A stretch of 5,331 nt of DNA, taken from Ruminococcus sp. CAG:563. Lineage in GTDB: Bacteria; Bacillota; Clostridia; Oscillospirales; Acutalibacteraceae. Location: positions 21,728 to 27,058 of the forward strand of contig FR882073.1 in NCBI GenBank assembly GCA_000434915.1, written 5' to 3'. The notes under the pieces were generated by a model. The model searched no databases, was not told the DNA's origin, and worked only from the letters and a program-made list of their open reading frames with translations. A program made the translations under genes and the position numbers. Position 1 is the stretch's first letter; the number at the start of each line of letters is the position of its first letter. Of the stretch, positions 4,420 through 5,331 are shown piece by piece.

Positions 4420-5331
4420 ATGAGAAGTGAACCGAATTATAACACCATACCTGTCGGACAGCTCGGTATTATCGCTCTTCCCGGTTGCGAAGAGCTTGCC
4501 AACAAGATCGACAATTACCTGATCAGATGGAGATTCCAGCGTAACAGCGAGCATAAAGATACGCTTGCTTTTGCAGGATATGAAAAATCAACCTATCTTA
4601 TCAACATGGATTTCCCCCGTTTCGGTACAGGCGAAGGTAAAGCAGCGCTTAACCAGACGGTCAGAGGCTATGACATCTACATTCTTTGCGATGTTTTTAA
4701 CTACGGCGTAACATACAAGATGTACGGAATTACCGTTCCGATGTCGCCGGACGAGCACTTTGCAAACCTCAAGCGTGCAATCAGCGCAATCGAGGGCAAG
4801 GCAAAGAGAGTATCCGTTATTATGCCGATGCTCTATGAGGGCAGACAGCACAAGCGTTCGAGCCGTGAATCGCTTGACTGTGCAATGATGCTTCAGGAGC
4901 TTCACAACATGGGTGTTGAAAACTTCATCACCTTCGACGCACACGACCCGAGAGTTATGAACGCAATTCCCCTTTGCGGATTTGAGAGCATATCCCCCGC
5001 CTATCAGATGATCAAGGCCGCAGTCAACAACGTTGACAACCTTAAGATCAACAAGGACAACATCATGATAATCTCCCCCGACGAGGGCGGAATGTCACGT
5101 TGTATTTACTATTCGACCGTTCTCGGCGTTGAGCTCGGAATGTTCTACAAGCGCCGTGATTTTTCGAGAATCGTTGACGGCAGAAACCCGATTATCGCTC
5201 ACGAGTTCCTCGGTGACAACGTTGAGGGCAAGGACGTTATCATCGTTGACGATATGATTTCCTCAGGCGAATCAATGATCGAGGTTGCAACGAAGCTCAA
5301 GGAGCTCAAGGCTGCCAGAATTTATATTTTC
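4420..5331 (+). CDS. prs: Ribose-phosphate pyrophosphokinase (PRPP synthetase), divergent clostridial form, 3' end missing
   Basis: Makes PRPP from ribose 5-phosphate and ATP, feeding purine, pyrimidine, histidine, tryptophan and NAD synthesis. The frame is open for 304 codons up to the window edge. Seen in order: an N-terminal stretch with LGIIALPGCEELANKI (15-30); RFGTGEG (67-73) and VRGYD (81-85), matching the RFSDGE and VRG motifs; GRQHKRSSRES (141-151) where the common enzyme has RQDRKARSREP; FDAHDPRV (172-179) where it has DLHAGQIQGFF; SPDEGG (219-224) for SPDxGG; KRR (244-246); and VDDMISSGES (276-285) for the PRPP-binding DDxxxTGGT loop. The two-domain phosphoribosyltransferase order is therefore intact, but several substrate motifs are altered. 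The pattern agrees with my memory of a longer Prs type (about 370-390 residues) common in gut Clostridia, so roughly 70-90 residues are probably missing. It has its own likely promoter after the CDF gene. A moonlighting or regulatory paralogue cannot be excluded. Confidence 0.88.
   Translation, partial: MRSEPNYNTIPVGQLGIIALPGCEELANKIDNYLIRWRFQRNSEHKDTLAFAGYEKSTYLINMDFPRFGTGEGKAALNQTVRGYDIYILCDVFNYGVTYKMYGITVPMSPDEHFANLKRAISAIEGKAKRVSVIMPMLYEGRQHKRSSRESLDCAMMLQELHNMGVENFITFDAHDPRVMNAIPLCGFESISPAYQMIKAAVNNVDNLKINKDNIMIISPDEGGMSRCIYYSTVLGVELGMFYKRRDFSRIVDGRNPIIAHEFLGDNVEGKDVIIVDDMISSGESMIEVATKLKELKAARIYIF

Noticed and set aside
4588..4944. Minus-strand open frame of 118 codons in the prs region
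   Set aside because: The plus-strand frame from 4420 to the window edge encodes a recognisable PRPP synthetase, so this frame is its shadow.
1..5331. tRNA or rRNA genes, CRISPR repeats, insertion sequences, phage or defence genes
   Set aside because: None was seen on either strand. Nearly all the sequence is covered by six ordinary genes and two short intergenic regions.

Overview
The window looks like chromosomal DNA from a low-to-mid GC Firmicute. The gut-type Clostridia (Oscillospiraceae/Ruminococcaceae/Lachnospiraceae) are the best fit. Three things point there: strong GGAGG-type ribosome binding sites, AT-rich intergenic stretches with sigma-A-like promoters, and protein types typical of that group (a glutamate 5-kinase without a PUA domain, a divergent PRPP synthetase, and a long cation diffusion facilitator of the NNLSD type). 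Assignment is by recalled protein resemblance only; no 16S or other marker is present.

Left part, minus strand (1-2097): a compact proline biosynthesis operon read right to left as proB, proA, proC. The gaps are 3 and 12 bases, and the ribosome binding sites of proA and proC overlap the stop codon of the gene before. proC is cut by the window edge after 22 codons. Together the three enzymes take glutamate to proline. A candidate promoter lies at 2146-2174 and leaves only a short leader, with no room for a T-box.

Middle (2098-2287): a 190-base divergent intergenic region with two back-to-back candidate promoters. Both have the same CTTGCAT -35 region and a 17-base spacer. Short inverted repeats lie between them.

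Right part, plus strand (2288-5331): an MscS-type mechanosensitive channel gene is followed after 13 bases by a CDF metal exporter. The exporter's metal-site residues resemble manganese transporters, and its C-terminal domain appears to be duplicated. A 121-base AT-rich gap with a weak hairpin and a candidate promoter then leads to a ribose-phosphate pyrophosphokinase (prs) that runs off the right edge. Its ATP and PRPP motifs differ clearly from the textbook enzyme.

The genes are mainly housekeeping. Proline synthesis and the MscS channel facing each other across shared regulatory DNA suggest a loose osmotic-stress theme, but this is inference. I found no mobile element, CRISPR array, RNA gene or defence system, and nothing that amounts to a wholly new system.
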